Assembly (NCBI GenBank): GCA_021792405.1
Contig: JAJYUU010000032.1
Location: 1-38,557 of the forward strand
Direction of reading: 5' to 3'
DNA length: 38,557 bases
Origin: Actinomycetes bacterium
GTDB taxonomy: Bacteria; Actinomycetota; Actinomycetes; Streptosporangiales; Streptosporangiaceae
The notes beneath the pieces were generated by a model. It worked only from the letters and a program-made list of their open reading frames with translations. It did no database searches and had not been told where the DNA came from. Positions 1 through 7,830 of the stretch are shown here, piece by piece. The first letter of the stretch is position 1. Every line of letters starts with the position of its first letter. Both the position numbers and the translations under genes were made by a program.

Positions 1-1
1 G

Positions 2-892
2 GGCGGCGGTGGCGCGGCGGGCGGCGGGCCTGCGGCGGCGGCCGCACGGCGGCGGCCGGCCTACAGCTACCCCGAAAGCGCGGCCCGCGCGCTGAGTCAT
101 GCCGTCAGCTACCGGGAGTGGCGTGATTCTCAGCGTGGTCAGGTGCCCGCGCTCGCTGATGTGGACCCGGCCGGTGCGCGTGCCCTCGTCTCAGCCTTCC
201 TGATGGACAAGCCGGACGGCGGATGGCTGGCAACCCCGGATGCGGTGTCGCTGCTCGATTGCTACCGGATCCCGATGGTGGAGACCCGGTCGGCGACCGA
301 CCAGGACTCGGCGGTCGCGGTCGCCGCCGAGCTCGGCGGACATGTCGTGCTCAAAGCGGATGTGGCTGGCCTGCTGCACAAATCTGACGCTGGTGCCGTG
401 AAGCTGGACCTGCGCACGAGCGACGAAGTGGCCGGCGCTTATGCCGAACTGGCTGCGGCGTTCGGCGGCAGGCTGCGCCGCGTGCTGGTTCAGCCGATGC
501 TGACTGGCGGCGTGGAGACGCTGATCGGCGTCGTTCAGGAGCCGGTATTCGGCCCGCTCGTGGTGTTCGGCCTCGGCGGCGTCGCCACCGACGTCCTCGG
601 CGATCACGCTGCGCGGCTTGCCCCTCTCACCGATGTCGACGCTGCGCAGATGATCAGTGGCGTGCGTGCGGCCCCGCTGCTCTTCGGCCACCGCGGCGCG
701 CCAGCCGTCGACGTCACCGCCCTGTCGGAGCTGCTGCTACGCGTCTCCCAGCTGGCAGATGACCTGCCGGAGGTGGCTGAACTCGATCTCAACCCGGTGA
801 TCGCCAGGCCCGATGGCGCGCACGCGGTGGACACCAGGATCAGGCTCGCACCCGCTACCCCGCGAGATCCGTTCCTTCGCCAGCTCCGGTGA
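2..892 (+). CDS. Acyl-CoA synthetase (NDP-forming), C-terminal ATP-grasp part; 5' end outside window
   Basis: The reading frame is open from the first bases of the window, so this is the 3' part of a longer gene, and the internal GTG at 143 is not the real start. After a Gly/Ala/Arg-rich linker comes a Y-P-E-S-A-A-R-A-L segment, typical of the junction before the ATP-grasp domain in acetyl/acyl-CoA synthetases (ADP- or NDP-forming). The rest is that ATP-grasp domain (K-A-D-V-A-G-L-L-H-K-S-D-A-G then V-Q-P-M, G-P-L-V-V-F-G-L-G-G and E-L-D-L-N-P). Such enzymes interconvert acyl-CoA and acid with ADP/ATP. Many actinobacterial homologues are fusions with a GNAT domain, but the N-terminal part cannot be seen here. 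It lies just upstream of a CBS gene with its own candidate DosR box, in a stress/dormancy neighbourhood. The family call is firm; the substrate is unknown. Confidence 0.85.
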   Translation, partial: GGGGAAGGGPAAAAARRRPAYSYPESAARALSHAVSYREWRDSQRGQVPALADVDPAGARALVSAFLMDKPDGGWLATPDAVSLLDCYRIPMVETRSATDQDSAVAVAAELGGHVVLKADVAGLLHKSDAGAVKLDLRTSDEVAGAYAELAAAFGGRLRRVLVQPMLTGGVETLIGVVQEPVFGPLVVFGLGGVATDVLGDHAARLAPLTDVDAAQMISGVRAAPLLFGHRGAPAVDVTALSELLLRVSQLADDLPEVAELDLNPVIARPDGAHAVDTRIRLAPATPRDPFLRQLR

Positions 893-911
893 GCTGCCGG
901 CGCTCGCGTCC

Positions 912-925
912 GGGACTAACGTCCC
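912..925 (+). promoter_or_regulatory. Candidate DosR/DevR-type box upstream of the CBS-BON gene
   Basis: GGGACTAACGTCCC matches 13 of 14 positions of the mycobacterial DosR core GGGACTWWAGTCCC (consensus from memory). It ends 106 bp before the CBS-BON start. It is one of seven such sites in the first 13 kb. Confidence 0.7.
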
Positions 926-1031
926 CCGTTCCCTGGGTATGAGGCCACTGCCCGCAGGCGGTCGCACATGCGATGCTGCCCGCAGGACCGCGGCGAGAGA
1001 GGGAACGACGATTCCGGGGGAGGTAAGTCCG

Positions 1032-1799
1032 ATGAGCGCCACCGTCAAGGACGTTATGACTACCAGCGTTGTCGCAGTGAAGAGGGACGCTGACTTCAAG
1101 CAGATCGTGTCGGTGTTGCGCCGGTACCGGGTCAGCGCTTGCCCGGTCATCAACGACGCTGGCCGGGTCGTCGGCGTGGTATCCGAGGCTGACCTGCTCT
1201 ACAAGGAAGCGAACGGCCGGATGCCAGCGGGCCTGATCAGGTTGCGATGGAAGCTGGGCGAGGAGTCGAAGGTCAACGCCGTGACGGCCGGGCGGCTCAT
1301 GACCTCGCCTGCGGTCACCATCCACCCGGACACGTCCGTCACCGCCGCCGCCCGGGTGATGCATGACCGGTGGATCAAGCGGTTGCCGGTGGTCAGCGAC
1401 GATGGGCTGCTGATCGGCATCGTCACCCGGTCCGATGTGCTGAGCGTTTACGAGCGCCCGGATGAGGACATCCTGCACGAAATACTGACAGAGGTTATCT
1501 TCGGTGAATTCGGCCTGGATGTCGGCGCCTTCGATGTCGAAGTGGCTTCTGGCATCGTGACGATTGACGGCCCGATCACGCAGCCGGGCATGGCATTGCA
1601 GCTAGTGGCGCGGATTCGGCACGTTGAGGGCGTCGTGGCGGTTCGTGACCGGCTGAGAATCGGGCAGCCAGGCAATTCGCCTCAGCCGGACGGCCAGGCC
1701 CGCGCACAGCGGGCTGTGCTCGACGGCGGGGCTGACCTCGCGGCTGGCCGGTTGGCTGAGCCCTCGCCCGGCACCGGAACGGCCGCTTCGCCGCGTTAG
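1032..1799 (+). CDS. CBS-CBS-BON domain protein
   Basis: The 255-residue protein has two CBS motifs (about 5-60 and 85-140, with V-K-D-V-M-T-T-S-V and R-L-M-T-S-P-A-V starts) and a C-terminal BON domain (about 155-205, D-V-E-V-A-S-G-I-V-T-I-D-G). CBS pairs bind adenosyl nucleotides; BON domains are thought to bind phospholipid or other hydrophobic surfaces. I chose ATG 1032, not the in-frame codon at 813, because a GGGGGAGGT ribosome site sits just upstream and the extra 73 residues are unrelated to the family. A near-perfect DosR-type box lies 107 bp upstream. CBS proteins of this layout are common in actinobacterial dormancy regulons. Its stop overlaps the stop of the convergent PNPOx gene (1796-1799). 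A paralogue is at 5723-6679. Confidence 0.9.
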   Translation: MSATVKDVMTTSVVAVKRDADFKQIVSVLRRYRVSACPVINDAGRVVGVVSEADLLYKEANGRMPAGLIRLRWKLGEESKVNAVTAGRLMTSPAVTIHPDTSVTAAARVMHDRWIKRLPVVSDDGLLIGIVTRSDVLSVYERPDEDILHEILTEVIFGEFGLDVGAFDVEVASGIVTIDGPITQPGMALQLVARIRHVEGVVAVRDRLRIGQPGNSPQPDGQARAQRAVLDGGADLAAGRLAEPSPGTGTAASPR

Positions 1800-2458
1800 C
1801 GGGCCCTGATCCGGCGGCCGGTGATCTGGCTGGGCGTTAGCCGGACATACGAAGCCCGGTCGCCGCCTGCCCAGGGCTCTATGTTCAGTGCCTGCGCACG
1901 CGCCAGGTCTGCCGGGTCAGTGATGATTCGCGCGGTGCCGGTGACCAGCACGCTCCAGCCCTCGCCGAGGGCCTCATCGATGTGATCAACGTCGAAGGAG
2001 ACGCGTCCTTCACGGACACCAGCGGCTATGCCGCCGCTGCCGCTGGTGCGGAACAGGACGTCGGCTCCGTCCATCCGGAAGTTCACCGGGATGGCGACGG
2101 GGCCGCGGCCGGGCTCGACGAAAAGGAAGCGGCCGACGCCGCCGTCGGCTAGGTGCTGTCGGCACTCCTCGATCGTCATGCTGTCCAGCAGTGCATCTTT
2201 CGCCGCCGAGCGCTGGCCCGGCGGCTGGTTGAGTCCGGCGCCAGACAGCGAGCCCGGGGTCGTGCCGAGCGCTATGGCCAGCCGGATCAGGGCTGCCTGA
2301 CTGGGATTCGGCGCCGAGCTCGACTCCAGGTAAGCCAGGTACTCCGGTGACATCCCGGCCCGCTCAGCCGCCTCCGCGACGGTCAGCCCCGCACGGCTGC
2401 GGTGCTCGGCGATGCGCCTGCCGACGTCGGTTCCGGCTGAATCGGCATCATTGCCCAT
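1796..2458 (-). CDS. XRE-type HTH fused to pyridoxamine 5'-phosphate oxidase-like domain
   Basis: The 220-residue protein begins with an XRE/Cro helix-turn-helix (about 12-68: R-R-I-A-E-H-R-S-R-A-G-L-T-V-A-E-A-A-E-R-A-G-M-S), followed after a linker by a PNPOx-like split barrel (about 93-215: G-R-F-L-F-V-E, P-V-A-I-P-V-N-F, S-V-L-V-T-G-T-A-R). The barrel usually binds FMN or F420; the HTH suggests a flavin-sensing regulator, which is inference. Start 2458 is supported by GGAGGGAAG directly upstream; the ORF extends to 2536 but that extension is Pro/Arg-rich. M. tuberculosis has a PNPOx-like gene (Rv0080) in its DosR regulon, which fits the neighbours. It diverges from the nitroreductase gene and may share the box at 2595-2608. 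Confidence 0.85.
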   Translation of the reverse strand: MGNDADSAGTDVGRRIAEHRSRAGLTVAEAAERAGMSPEYLAYLESSSAPNPSQAALIRLAIALGTTPGSLSGAGLNQPPGQRSAAKDALLDSMTIEECRQHLADGGVGRFLFVEPGRGPVAIPVNFRMDGADVLFRTSGSGGIAAGVREGRVSFDVDHIDEALGEGWSVLVTGTARIITDPADLARAQALNIEPWAGGDRASYVRLTPSQITGRRIRAR

Positions 2459-2594
2459 CTTCCCTCCCGAAAGCCTAGGCCGGCCTGGCGGCGCCACAGG
2501 CCGGCCCGGCGCTGCACAGGACAGCCGGCTCGGCACCGGCAGTGCCCGGCCGGCATCCCGTCGTCAACTCTACGGACATCGGTCTCGCCGGGAA

Positions 2595-2608
2595 GGGCCG
2601 TTAGGCCC
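2595..2608 (+). promoter_or_regulatory. Candidate DosR-type box between the PNPOx and nitroreductase genes
   Basis: GGGCCGTTAGGCCC is an inverted repeat with an AT centre and matches 11 of 14 positions of the DosR core. It sits in the divergent intergenic region, 137 bp from the PNPOx start and 292 bp from the preferred nitroreductase start (64 bp from an upstream in-frame ATG at 2673). Confidence 0.55.
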
Positions 2609-2900
2609 TGTCGGCCGTGGCGTTCTCAGCTCATCCTGCAAAAGGGTGATGTGACATGACCGGTGACGCCCGATGACCTCGGCGACGCAATCGGAAACCG
2701 CTAGCGCGAGGCCGGCCCGGACGCTGCCGGCCGGTCCCGCCGAGTTGTACCGCCGGGGCGGCACGGTTCGTTCTGGCGGGTCGTCGCGCTGGAGCGAGGC
2801 CGTCGCTGACCGGGGCGGCTTGCTGCTACCCGTCGGCGCGCGGCCAGCGGGCCGGCGTACGGCCAGCAGGCCCGCACCCGGCCGGGAGCCGCGGTCCCGG

Positions 2901-3923
2901 ATGCCCATGCTGACACCGGCCGAGACGGCAACCGTCATCGCGATGGCGGCACGGGCCCCCTCGCTGCATAACACCCAGCCGTGGCAGTTCCGGGTCAGCG
3001 GGGATGTCATCGAATTGCGCGCCGACCCTGGCCGGATGCTTCGCCACCTGGATACGCACGGCCGTGAGCTGATGATCAGCTGCGGCGCCGCACTGTTCGG
3101 GTTGCGGCTGGGCTATCGCAGCCTCGGCCTGCTGCCGGTGACCGAATTGCTGCCAGACCCGGCGCAGCCGTGGCTCGCCGGCCGGGTATGGCCGGGCGGC
3201 CATGCCGCGATGAATAAGGCCGAGGCCGAGCTGGTGGCTGCGGTGCCGCACCGGCACACGCATCGCGGGCCGTTCGCGCCCGGAGAAGTCGCCACTCGGC
3301 TGCTGGCCGCGCTGGCTGACGACGCGGCGGCTGAGGGCGCCGAGTTCTTGCTTGTCGACCAGGCCGATGCGGAAGCCGGGACCGCCCAAGCTACGTTGGC
3401 TGATCAGCTGGTGAGGCTGGTTGACGCGGCCGCGGCGCAGCAGCGGGCCGATCCGGACATCGTTGCCGAGGTGCGCCGCTGGGTGCGCCCGCCAGGCAGC
3501 AGGGCCAGGGACGGCGTTCCGGCCTGGGCTATCGGTCAGCAGCCGGACGAGCCAGTGCCCGCTTCGGCCGGCCGGCCGCTCTGGCTGCCGCAACGCGATT
3601 TCGGCCAGCAGGGCGGCGATGCGCCTGGCGGCGTGGCGCCATCGGCAACCGCAGTGCTCAGCACGGCCCAGGATGCTCCTGCCGACTGGCTGCGGGCCGG
3701 CCAGGCACTGCACCGGCTGTTGCTCCGGGCGGCAACCCGCTGGGTATTCGCGAGACTGCAGTCGCAGCCGACGGAGTCGCCGCGGCACCGCCAGGATGTC
3801 CGCGACCTGCTCGGCCTTTCCGGGCATCTGCAGCTGCTGCTGCAGTTCGGCCGCTCTAACACCGCTCCGGCCACGCCGCGGCGGCCACAGCTCGAGCTGA
3901 TGACTGGAGAATGGCTGGCTTAG
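2901..3923 (+). CDS. Acg-family nitroreductase-fold protein
   Basis: The 340-residue protein resembles Rv2032 (Acg) and relatives: A-A-R-A-P-S-L-H-N-T-Q-P-W-Q-F near residue 15 (FMN phosphate region), an R-E-L-M-I-S-C-G-A-A-L-F-G segment, and a P-H-R-H-T-H-R-G-P-F motif around 115. Acg proteins are FMN-sequestering nitroreductase homologues with a lid that may block catalysis; several are DosR-induced in mycobacteria. I chose ATG 2901 because the length then matches Acg (331 residues). The frame stays open to an ATG at 2673, but that 76-residue N-terminal part is Pro/Arg/Ala-rich and unlike the family. Neither start has a strong ribosome site, so the N terminus is uncertain. Confidence 0.82.
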   Translation: MPMLTPAETATVIAMAARAPSLHNTQPWQFRVSGDVIELRADPGRMLRHLDTHGRELMISCGAALFGLRLGYRSLGLLPVTELLPDPAQPWLAGRVWPGGHAAMNKAEAELVAAVPHRHTHRGPFAPGEVATRLLAALADDAAAEGAEFLLVDQADAEAGTAQATLADQLVRLVDAAAAQQRADPDIVAEVRRWVRPPGSRARDGVPAWAIGQQPDEPVPASAGRPLWLPQRDFGQQGGDAPGGVAPSATAVLSTAQDAPADWLRAGQALHRLLLRAATRWVFARLQSQPTESPRHRQDVRDLLGLSGHLQLLLQFGRSNTAPATPRRPQLELMTGEWLA

Positions 3924-3944
3924 GCCCTAAGTCTGCGCTCACGC

Positions 3945-3958
3945 GGGCTCATCGGCCC
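3945..3958 (+). promoter_or_regulatory. Weak candidate DosR-type box upstream of the Rv1733c-like gene
   Basis: GGGCTCATCGGCCC keeps the GGGC....GCCC arms and AT centre but matches only 9 of 14 core positions. It ends 61 bp before the start at 4020. Support comes mainly from position and from the regulon membership of the downstream family. Confidence 0.35.
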
Positions 3959-4019
3959 TGCCGCGACCGCCAGGCGGCGCGCACAGTGGACGGAACAGCC
4001 GGGATGGAGGTGGCCTTCG

Positions 4020-4610
4020 ATGCGGCGCCAGCGGTGGCAGCGATTTGCCCGCACGATCACGGGCATCGGCAACCCCCTGCAGCGCCGTGTCGACCGGGTC
4101 CAGTGGGCGATCATGGCTGGCCTGGTTGTCGCGTTCCTGATTGCAGCGCCGCTGTCGTCAATCGGTGCGGTGCAGGCAACCGGTGCGGCGGCCGCGCAGC
4201 AACGGCGGTCTGAGGCCAGCTGGCATCGGGTCACTGCGGTCCTGGTGCAGAGCGCCGCTGCCGGGCAGATCGTGCAGGACGGGACAGCCGAGGCATCCTG
4301 GGTGACCGCGCACTGGACCGCTCCCGATGGCGTGCGCCGGACCGGGCTCGTCGCGGTCAGCCTGCGCGCCCGGCGCGGTCAGCGGATTGCCGTCTGGGTG
4401 ACGCCCTCTGGCCAGCTCATGCACCCGCCGCTGACCAGAGCCCAGATCCTTCAATGGGAGGTCATGGGCGGCGTCACGGCTCCGATCGGCCTGGCAGTGC
4501 TGCTCATGGTTGCCGGCGGCGTGGTCCGGGTACTGGCTAACCGCCGCCGGATGGCGGGCTGGGCGCGGGACTGGGCGGTGACCGGTCCACGCTGGTCGTC
4601 GCTGCGGTAG
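4020..4610 (+). CDS. Rv1733c-family two-pass membrane protein
   Basis: The 196-residue protein has a basic N terminus, one membrane helix at about 40-62 (W-A-I-M-A-G-L-V-V-A-F-L-I-A-A-P-L), a soluble loop of about 80 residues containing V-R-R-T-G-L-V and G-Q-R-I-A-V-W-V-T-P-S-G-Q-L, and a second helix at about 150-172, ending in a basic tail (R-R-M-A-G-W-A-R-D-W). This layout, including the R-G-D-R/W-V-D-x-x-G-Q-L-like loop, matches Rv1733c, a DosR-regulon membrane protein of unknown function. GGATGGAGG lies 8-16 bases before the ATG. It sits between the nitroreductase and adh genes on the same strand. Confidence 0.82.
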   Translation: MRRQRWQRFARTITGIGNPLQRRVDRVQWAIMAGLVVAFLIAAPLSSIGAVQATGAAAAQQRRSEASWHRVTAVLVQSAAAGQIVQDGTAEASWVTAHWTAPDGVRRTGLVAVSLRARRGQRIAVWVTPSGQLMHPPLTRAQILQWEVMGGVTAPIGLAVLLMVAGGVVRVLANRRRMAGWARDWAVTGPRWSSLR

Positions 4611-4719
4611 CCGTCGCTTCCGGTAACCGTCGGTACCGCAGGGCACGACCACCCTGCTCGCCGCTGGCTACGATGCCATCGTCGGCGGTTCGGGAGTACA
4701 GGCTTTTACGGAGGACCGG

Positions 4720-5718
4720 GTGCATTCATGGGTAGTCCAGCGACCCGCGCCGATCGACGAGCAGCCCTTGCGCCGGGTGGAGCGTGAGGAGCCAGTGCCG
4801 GGCGCCGGGCAGGTCCGGGTACGAGTGAGCTGCTGCGGTGTCTGCCGTACGGATCTGCACCTAGCCGAGGGCGACCTGCCGCCAAAGCGGCCGGAGGTGG
4901 CAGTCGGCCACGAGATCGTGGGAGTCATCGATGCTCTCGGGCCAGGCGCGACCAGGTTCGCGCTCGGTGACCGGATTGGCGTGCCATGGCTCCGCAGTAC
5001 CGACGGAAGCTGCAAGTTCTGCCGCCGCGGCGCGGAGAATCTCTGCCTGCAGCCGGTTTTCACCGGCTGGGACGTTGACGGTGGCTACGCCGACGTGTGC
5101 CTGGCCGACGAGGCCTACGCCTACCGGCTGCCTGCGCAACTCGACGACGAGCATGCCGCGCCGTTGCTGTGCGCCGGCATCATCGGCTACCGGGCGCTGA
5201 AGCGAGCCGCGGTTCCGGCGGCGGGCCGGCTGGGAATCTACGGCTTTGGCGGCAGCGCGCACATTACCGCGCAGATCGCGCTGCACCAGGGCCTGCGGGT
5301 GCACGTGCTGACTCGGGGAGAAGGCAACCGCAGCCTCGCCGCAAAGCTTGGCGCCGACTCAGTCGGCGACGCGGCCGACGCTCCGCCCGAGCCGCTGGAC
5401 GGGGCGATCTTGTTCGCTCCGGCTGGCGAGCTTGTCCCGGTCGCGCTGCGCGCGCTCGATCGCGGCGGCACGCTCGCCATTGCCGGAATATGGCTGTCTG
5501 ACATCCCGCCGCTTACCTACGCCAGCGAACTGTTCGAAGAGCGCCAGGTGCGCAGCGTTACCGCCAACACGCGTGGTGATGGCGAGGAGTTCCTCGCGCT
5601 GGCCGCGCGCCTGGACATCAAGCCCACTACCGTGCCCTATCCGATGGCCAGCGCGCCGGAGGCGCTTCGTGACCTGGCACACGGCCGGTTCAGCGGCGCA
5701 GCCGTCCTGCACAACTGA
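4720..5718 (+). CDS. Zinc-dependent alcohol dehydrogenase, AdhA type
   Basis: The 332-residue MDR protein has G-V-C-R-T-D-L-H (Cys42, catalytic zinc), G-H-E (His64/Glu65), Cys151 in L-L-C-A-G-I-I-G-Y, and the nucleotide-binding loop G-F-G-G-S-A (175-180). It should oxidise an alcohol or reduce an aldehyde with NAD(P)(H); the substrate is unknown. Oddity: the structural-zinc lobe normally has four cysteines (C-x2-C-x2-C-x7-C), but here it reads S-T-D-G-S-C-K-F-C...C (Cys98, 101, 109) with Asp95 in place of the first. GTG 4720 is preceded by GGAGGA. The gene follows the Rv1733c-like gene by 109 bp with no clear DosR box of its own. It converges with the second CBS gene, 4 bp away. Confidence 0.9.
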   Translation: MHSWVVQRPAPIDEQPLRRVEREEPVPGAGQVRVRVSCCGVCRTDLHLAEGDLPPKRPEVAVGHEIVGVIDALGPGATRFALGDRIGVPWLRSTDGSCKFCRRGAENLCLQPVFTGWDVDGGYADVCLADEAYAYRLPAQLDDEHAAPLLCAGIIGYRALKRAAVPAAGRLGIYGFGGSAHITAQIALHQGLRVHVLTRGEGNRSLAAKLGADSVGDAADAPPEPLDGAILFAPAGELVPVALRALDRGGTLAIAGIWLSDIPPLTYASELFEERQVRSVTANTRGDGEEFLALAARLDIKPTTVPYPMASAPEALRDLAHGRFSGAAVLHN

Positions 5719-5722
5719 GCAA

Positions 5723-6679
5723 TCACGGCTCGCTATGGCTGGGTGCCTGCGGTGGGGCCGGCTGCGGTAATGCCGGCTGCGGTAATGCCGGCTGCGGTAA
5801 TGCCGGCTGCGGACTCGCGACGTGATCGATGATGTCCACGACGCCGTCGATGTCCCAGGCCAGATCGATTGCCGTGGCCATCTCGCTGTGCAGCGCGGCC
5901 TCGGGCTGGCCGGACAGCGTCACGATGCCGCCGTGTACCTCCACCTCGATCCCGGTCGGCTCGCCACCCGCCATTTCCTCGATGAGCTCCCTTACCTGGC
6001 GGGCTATCTCGGCGTCGGCGACGAGGAAGACGCCGAGCAGGTCGCGCCGGCTGACCACGCCGATGGCCTTGCCGTTCGGGTCGACGACCGGCAGCAGCTT
6101 GATGTGATGGTCTCGCATCAGGCTGGCAGCGCCCGCTATGGCGGTGTCCGGATGGATCGTAATGGCCGGGGCAGTCATGAGTTGCTCCGCCGTCAGCCGG
6201 TTGTACCGGCTACGGTCGGTGCCGTATCTCGGGGATCCAGTCCAGCGTTTCCGCTGGCCCGCGTGCTTGTCCCTGGCGGCGATGAGGTCACCTTCGGTGA
6301 CGACCCCGGCGACGTGGCGGCCGAGGCTGAGTACCGGCACGCCGTTGATCTGATGCTGGACCAGCAGCCAGGCGATCTGCTTGAACGGGGTGATGCGGTC
6401 CACGGCGACGATGTCGGTGGTCATGACATCCTGTACCCGGCTATGCCACCGGCCGTGGTGCTTGGCGGGCGGGTGGCCATGCTCGCCGGCCCGGTGCGCC
6501 TCGGCCTTGCGGGGACGCGGCGGGGTCTGCCGGACCTCAGCCGTCTCGCCCAGTTCGCGGGCAACCTGATTGACGGCCCTGGTGACATCCGGCGGCGTCG
6601 CCCGGCCATGCAGCGAATCGTAGTAAGCGGCGCCAAGGTGCCGAAGCATGGCGTCCAGGTGCACATCTTTACGGCTCAT
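5723..6679 (-). CDS. CBS-CBS-BON domain protein with C-terminal PQPAL repeats
   Basis: The 318-residue protein has an N-terminal helical region (about 1-80), two CBS motifs (V-Q-D-V-M-T-T-D-I-V at about 85, Q-L-M-T-A-P-A-I at about 167), a BON domain (about 235-290: I-E-V-E-V-H-G-G-I-V-T-L-S-G) and a C-terminal tail of P-Q-P-A-L repeats encoded by a 15-bp tandem repeat. It is a paralogue of the protein at 1032-1799. It is the last gene of a leftward set with Hsp20 and a universal stress protein; the gap to the latter is only 15 bp, so co-transcription is likely. The role is probably an adenylate-responsive sensor (inference). Confidence 0.88.
   Translation of the reverse strand: MSRKDVHLDAMLRHLGAAYYDSLHGRATPPDVTRAVNQVARELGETAEVRQTPPRPRKAEAHRAGEHGHPPAKHHGRWHSRVQDVMTTDIVAVDRITPFKQIAWLLVQHQINGVPVLSLGRHVAGVVTEGDLIAARDKHAGQRKRWTGSPRYGTDRSRYNRLTAEQLMTAPAITIHPDTAIAGAASLMRDHHIKLLPVVDPNGKAIGVVSRRDLLGVFLVADAEIARQVRELIEEMAGGEPTGIEVEVHGGIVTLSGQPEAALHSEMATAIDLAWDIDGVVDIIDHVASPQPALPQPALPQPALPQPAPPQAPSHSEP
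5758..5817 (-). repeat. 15-bp tandem repeat inside the CBS gene 3' end
   Basis: The unit GCCGGCTGCGGTAAT occurs four times, the last imperfect. It is in frame and encodes the five-residue P-Q-P-A-L repeat at the protein's C terminus. Copy number is likely to vary between strains. Confidence 0.9.
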
Positions 6680-6694
6680 TTCGCCTCCGCTTCG

Positions 6695-7249
6695 CTAATC
6701 ACCCGCTCGCGGGGCCGGCACCGCTCCGGCCGCCACGAGTCTCCAGTCATCGCGCGAGTCACCGGCGGCGCCTGCCAGGTCGCCGGAATCGCTGCCGGAC
6801 AGGTCCTGGCCTTCCGGCCCGACTACCACGACAGGGCAATGGGCGCGGCTCAGGCATGTCCGCACCACCGGGCCGATCGAACGCCCGGCTAGCTGGCCCG
6901 ACGCTGCGCCAAGAACGAGCAGGGCGGCACCCGCCGAGAAGTCGACCAGTGCGCGCTCAGGGTCGCCCTCGGTCACCTCGGTCGTTACGTCCGCAGCCAG
7001 CTCCGGGCCCAGCACGGCGCGCAGTGTCGCGGCGAGCCTGTCCCTGGCATGCTGCTGGCGTGCGGCCAGGTCCTGCGGAGTCATCGACGGCGCGTAGTAA
7101 GCTCGCCGCTCGTCATGCCAGGCCAGGACGACCTTCAGCTGAGCATGACACCGCTGCGCTTCGTCGGCTGCCCATCGCAGCGCGCGTGCCGACGCAGGCG
7201 AACCGCTGACCCCGGCGACAATAACCGGACTAATGGCCGCCTTGTCCAT
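6695..7249 (-). CDS. Universal stress protein (UspA fold) with degenerate ATP-binding motif
   Basis: The 184-residue protein has the Usp alpha/beta fold: a starting beta strand (V-I-V-A-G-V-S-G-S), A-L-R-W-A-A-D-E-A, an E-G-D-P-E-R-A-L segment and a final H-C-P-V-V-V-V-G strand. The usual G-V-D-G-S is G-V-S-G-S, and the usual G-x2-G-x9-G-S nucleotide loop reads G-A-A-S-G-Q-L-A-G-R-S-I-G-P, so ATP binding is doubtful. About 40 C-terminal residues are an unconserved tail. The start has a GGGAGGG ribosome site. It lies 45 bp after hsp20 and 15 bp before the CBS gene. Confidence 0.88.
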   Translation of the reverse strand: MDKAAISPVIVAGVSGSPASARALRWAADEAQRCHAQLKVVLAWHDERRAYYAPSMTPQDLAARQQHARDRLAATLRAVLGPELAADVTTEVTEGDPERALVDFSAGAALLVLGAASGQLAGRSIGPVVRTCLSRAHCPVVVVGPEGQDLSGSDSGDLAGAAGDSRDDWRLVAAGAVPAPRAGD

Positions 7250-7294
7250 GATGGCCCTCCCGTCCCTGACCGGCTGACCCGCCTCGCTGCGATC

Positions 7295-7717
7295 TCATCG
7301 CTGGATCTCGACATCGACGGCCTCGACTGGTCCGCCCGCCAGCTGTTGTTCCGGCTTTATCCCGATGCGGACGGTGAGGATCCCGTCGCGGTAAATCGCT
7401 GACATGTCATGAACGTCAGCGCCGGACGGCAGCACGACGTGCCGTTCAAACCGGCCGTACCGGAACTCGCTCTGATGCCAGTGCGGTGCGGCGTCCGTGC
7501 GCTGAGCCTGCACGACCAGAGTACCGGCCTGCACGCAGACGGCGAGGCCGGTGGCCGGGTCGACGCCGGGAACCTCCAGTCGGATGAGGTAACTCGGCCC
7601 GTCTGAGTATTGCTCCACCGGAATCGGCAACGGCCGCGTTGCCGGCCGGTGCACCGTCGACAGCGGTGATCCGGCCCAATCGGAAATGCCGCTGTCGGTG
7701 ACCCGCCGTGCCGTCAC
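7295..7717 (-). CDS. Hsp20/alpha-crystallin family small heat-shock protein
   Basis: The 140-residue protein has an alpha-crystallin domain over about residues 30-130: Y-L-I-R-L-E-V-P-G-V-D, L-V-V-Q-A-Q-R, F-R-Y-G-R-F-E-R-H-V-V-L-P and the C-terminal strand D-G-I-L-T-V-R-I. These are ATP-independent holdases; the M. tuberculosis relative HspX (Acr) is a hallmark DosR-regulon protein. GTG 7717 is preceded by AGGAGGG. It heads the leftward set hsp20-usp-CBS, with a DosR-like site about 82 bp upstream. Confidence 0.92.
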   Translation of the reverse strand: MTARRVTDSGISDWAGSPLSTVHRPATRPLPIPVEQYSDGPSYLIRLEVPGVDPATGLAVCVQAGTLVVQAQRTDAAPHWHQSEFRYGRFERHVVLPSGADVHDMSAIYRDGILTVRIGIKPEQQLAGGPVEAVDVEIQR

Positions 7718-7798
7718 GTCTCAGCCCTCCTTGTTCCGTTATCTCCCACTGTTCTGGTGCGCTGACCGCGGAGTTAGGGTCGAAGGCAGGGACTGCCA

Positions 7799-7812
7799 GT
7801 GACCTCAGTCCC
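7799..7812 (-). promoter_or_regulatory. Candidate DosR-type box upstream of hsp20
   Basis: On the minus strand the site reads GGGACTGAGGTCAC, 11 of 14 matches to the DosR core. A second GGGACT half-site faces it on the plus strand at 7789-7794, giving a 24-bp inverted repeat (GGGACT-N12-AGTCCC, 7789-7812). It starts 82 bp upstream of hsp20, in the gap after ackA. Confidence 0.5.
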
Positions 7813-7830
7813 GGCTGGCCAGGCGGCGTG

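Noticed and set aside
2884-2898. GGGAGCCGCGGTCCC as a DosR box
   Set aside because: Arms are 15 bp apart overall with a GC centre and it lies almost on the start codon; the AT centre required by the motif is absent.
4641-4654. GGGCACGACCACCC upstream of adh as a DosR box
   Set aside because: Poor match (no inner C/G pair, GC-rich centre); not better than chance in this GC content.
5822-6892. 356-codon plus-strand frame opposite the CBS gene
   Set aside because: Shadow frame; the minus strand encodes clear CBS and BON domains with a ribosome site.
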